Source: Alphaproteobacteria bacterium
GTDB lineage: Bacteria; Pseudomonadota; Alphaproteobacteria; Sphingomonadales; Sphingomonadaceae
Assembly (NCBI GenBank): GCA_020249025.1
Contig: JADCGM010000008.1
Location: forward strand, 1 to 7,311
Reading direction: 5' to 3'
DNA length: 7,311 nt
Under the pieces are notes generated by a model. It searched no databases and was not told the origin of the DNA. It was given only the letters and a program-made list of their open reading frames with translations. Shown here one piece after another: positions 7,055-7,311 of the stretch. The translations under genes were made by a program, and so were the position numbers. How positions within the stretch are numbered: the first letter of the stretch is position 1; the number at the start of each line of letters is the position of its first letter.

Positions 7055-7311
7055 ATGCGTGTTCTTTCGACGATTGCTGCTTCGGCTCTGATCGCCGCCC
7101 AGGTTACCCCTGCAGTGGCCCAGACGACTCCGGCCGAGACGACCACTCCGCCGTCGGCTCCTTCGGGCGGTGCTGCCGGCACCGGCGCTGGCGGGGCCGG
7201 CACCGGTACGCTGGTGACGGTTGCGGCCGTCGCCGGTGTTGCGGTTGCCGGCATCGTCGCCGCGGCCGTGACCGGCGGTAACGACGAGGCCCCGACGCCG
7301 GTTCTGCCGAC
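7055..7311 (+). CDS. Small secreted/membrane protein with low-complexity linker (3' end outside window)
   Basis: The first 85 codons are visible and no stop is reached. Residues 1-22 form a signal peptide (cleavage AVA|QT). Residues 23-37 are rich in Thr, Pro and Ser, and residues 38-51 are Gly/Ala/Thr-rich with a short repeat AGTGAGG/AGTG. Residues 52-72 are a Val/Ala-rich hydrophobic segment that could span a membrane, followed by TGGNDEAPTP. No domain or known family can be assigned with confidence. The order (signal peptide, low-complexity linker, hydrophobic stretch, Gly/Asp patch) recalls the small YjbE-type proteins at the head of exopolysaccharide operons, which would suit the nearby ugd and export genes; this is only an analogy. 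The codons are unusually T-ending (GCT, GTT, GGT, CGT), which may mark high expression. ATG 7055 is preceded by AGGGGG at 6 bases. Confidence 0.75.
   Translation, partial: MRVLSTIAASALIAAQVTPAVAQTTPAETTTPPSAPSGGAAGTGAGGAGTGTLVTVAAVAGVAVAGIVAAAVTGGNDEAPTPVLP

Noticed and set aside
5578..7254. A 558-codon open frame on the minus strand, opposite ugd and the right-edge gene
   Set aside because: The plus strand encodes a complete UDP-glucose dehydrogenase with all catalytic motifs; the antisense product is Arg/Asp/Gly-rich and resembles nothing.

Overview
The window is very GC-rich, with G or C at most third codon positions, and has compact alphaproteobacterial-style genes. The gene set (a sphingan-type polysaccharide export protein, an alphaproteobacterial UDP-glucose dehydrogenase and a YdbH/YnbE/YdbL set with alphaproteobacterial features) suggests a sphingomonad (Sphingomonadales). 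This placement is inferred from protein character; no rRNA or other marker gene is present.

Layout. Positions 1-1863, minus strand: most of a periplasmic/outer-membrane polysaccharide export protein with a PES domain and several SLBB repeats; its C-terminus lies beyond the left edge. An 82-base gap separates it head-to-head from a plus-strand operon. Positions 1946-4909: ydbH, a large AsmA/TamB-like inner-membrane-anchored protein. Positions 4972-5154: ynbE, a 60-residue outer-membrane lipoprotein. Positions 5154-5534: ydbL, a periplasmic DUF1318 protein whose start overlaps the ynbE stop as TGATG. Positions 5623-6948: ugd, UDP-glucose 6-dehydrogenase. Positions 7055 to the right edge: the first 85 codons of a small secreted or membrane protein with a Thr/Pro/Gly-rich linker and one hydrophobic segment.

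How they may work together. In E. coli, YdbH and YnbE form a bridge between inner and outer membrane that is needed for outer-membrane lipid homeostasis, and YdbL modulates it. Here that whole module sits between two envelope-carbohydrate genes: an exopolysaccharide exporter and the enzyme that makes UDP-glucuronate. UDP-glucuronate feeds acidic exopolysaccharides. In sphingomonads it also feeds the glucuronosyl-ceramides that replace LPS. This allows the speculative idea that the bridge serves glycosphingolipid traffic. The small gene at the right edge resembles in architecture the small YjbE-type proteins that head some exopolysaccharide operons, but it is cut off.

No rRNA, tRNA, mobile element, CRISPR array or convincing intrinsic terminator was seen, and no gene-free stretch exceeds about 110 bases.
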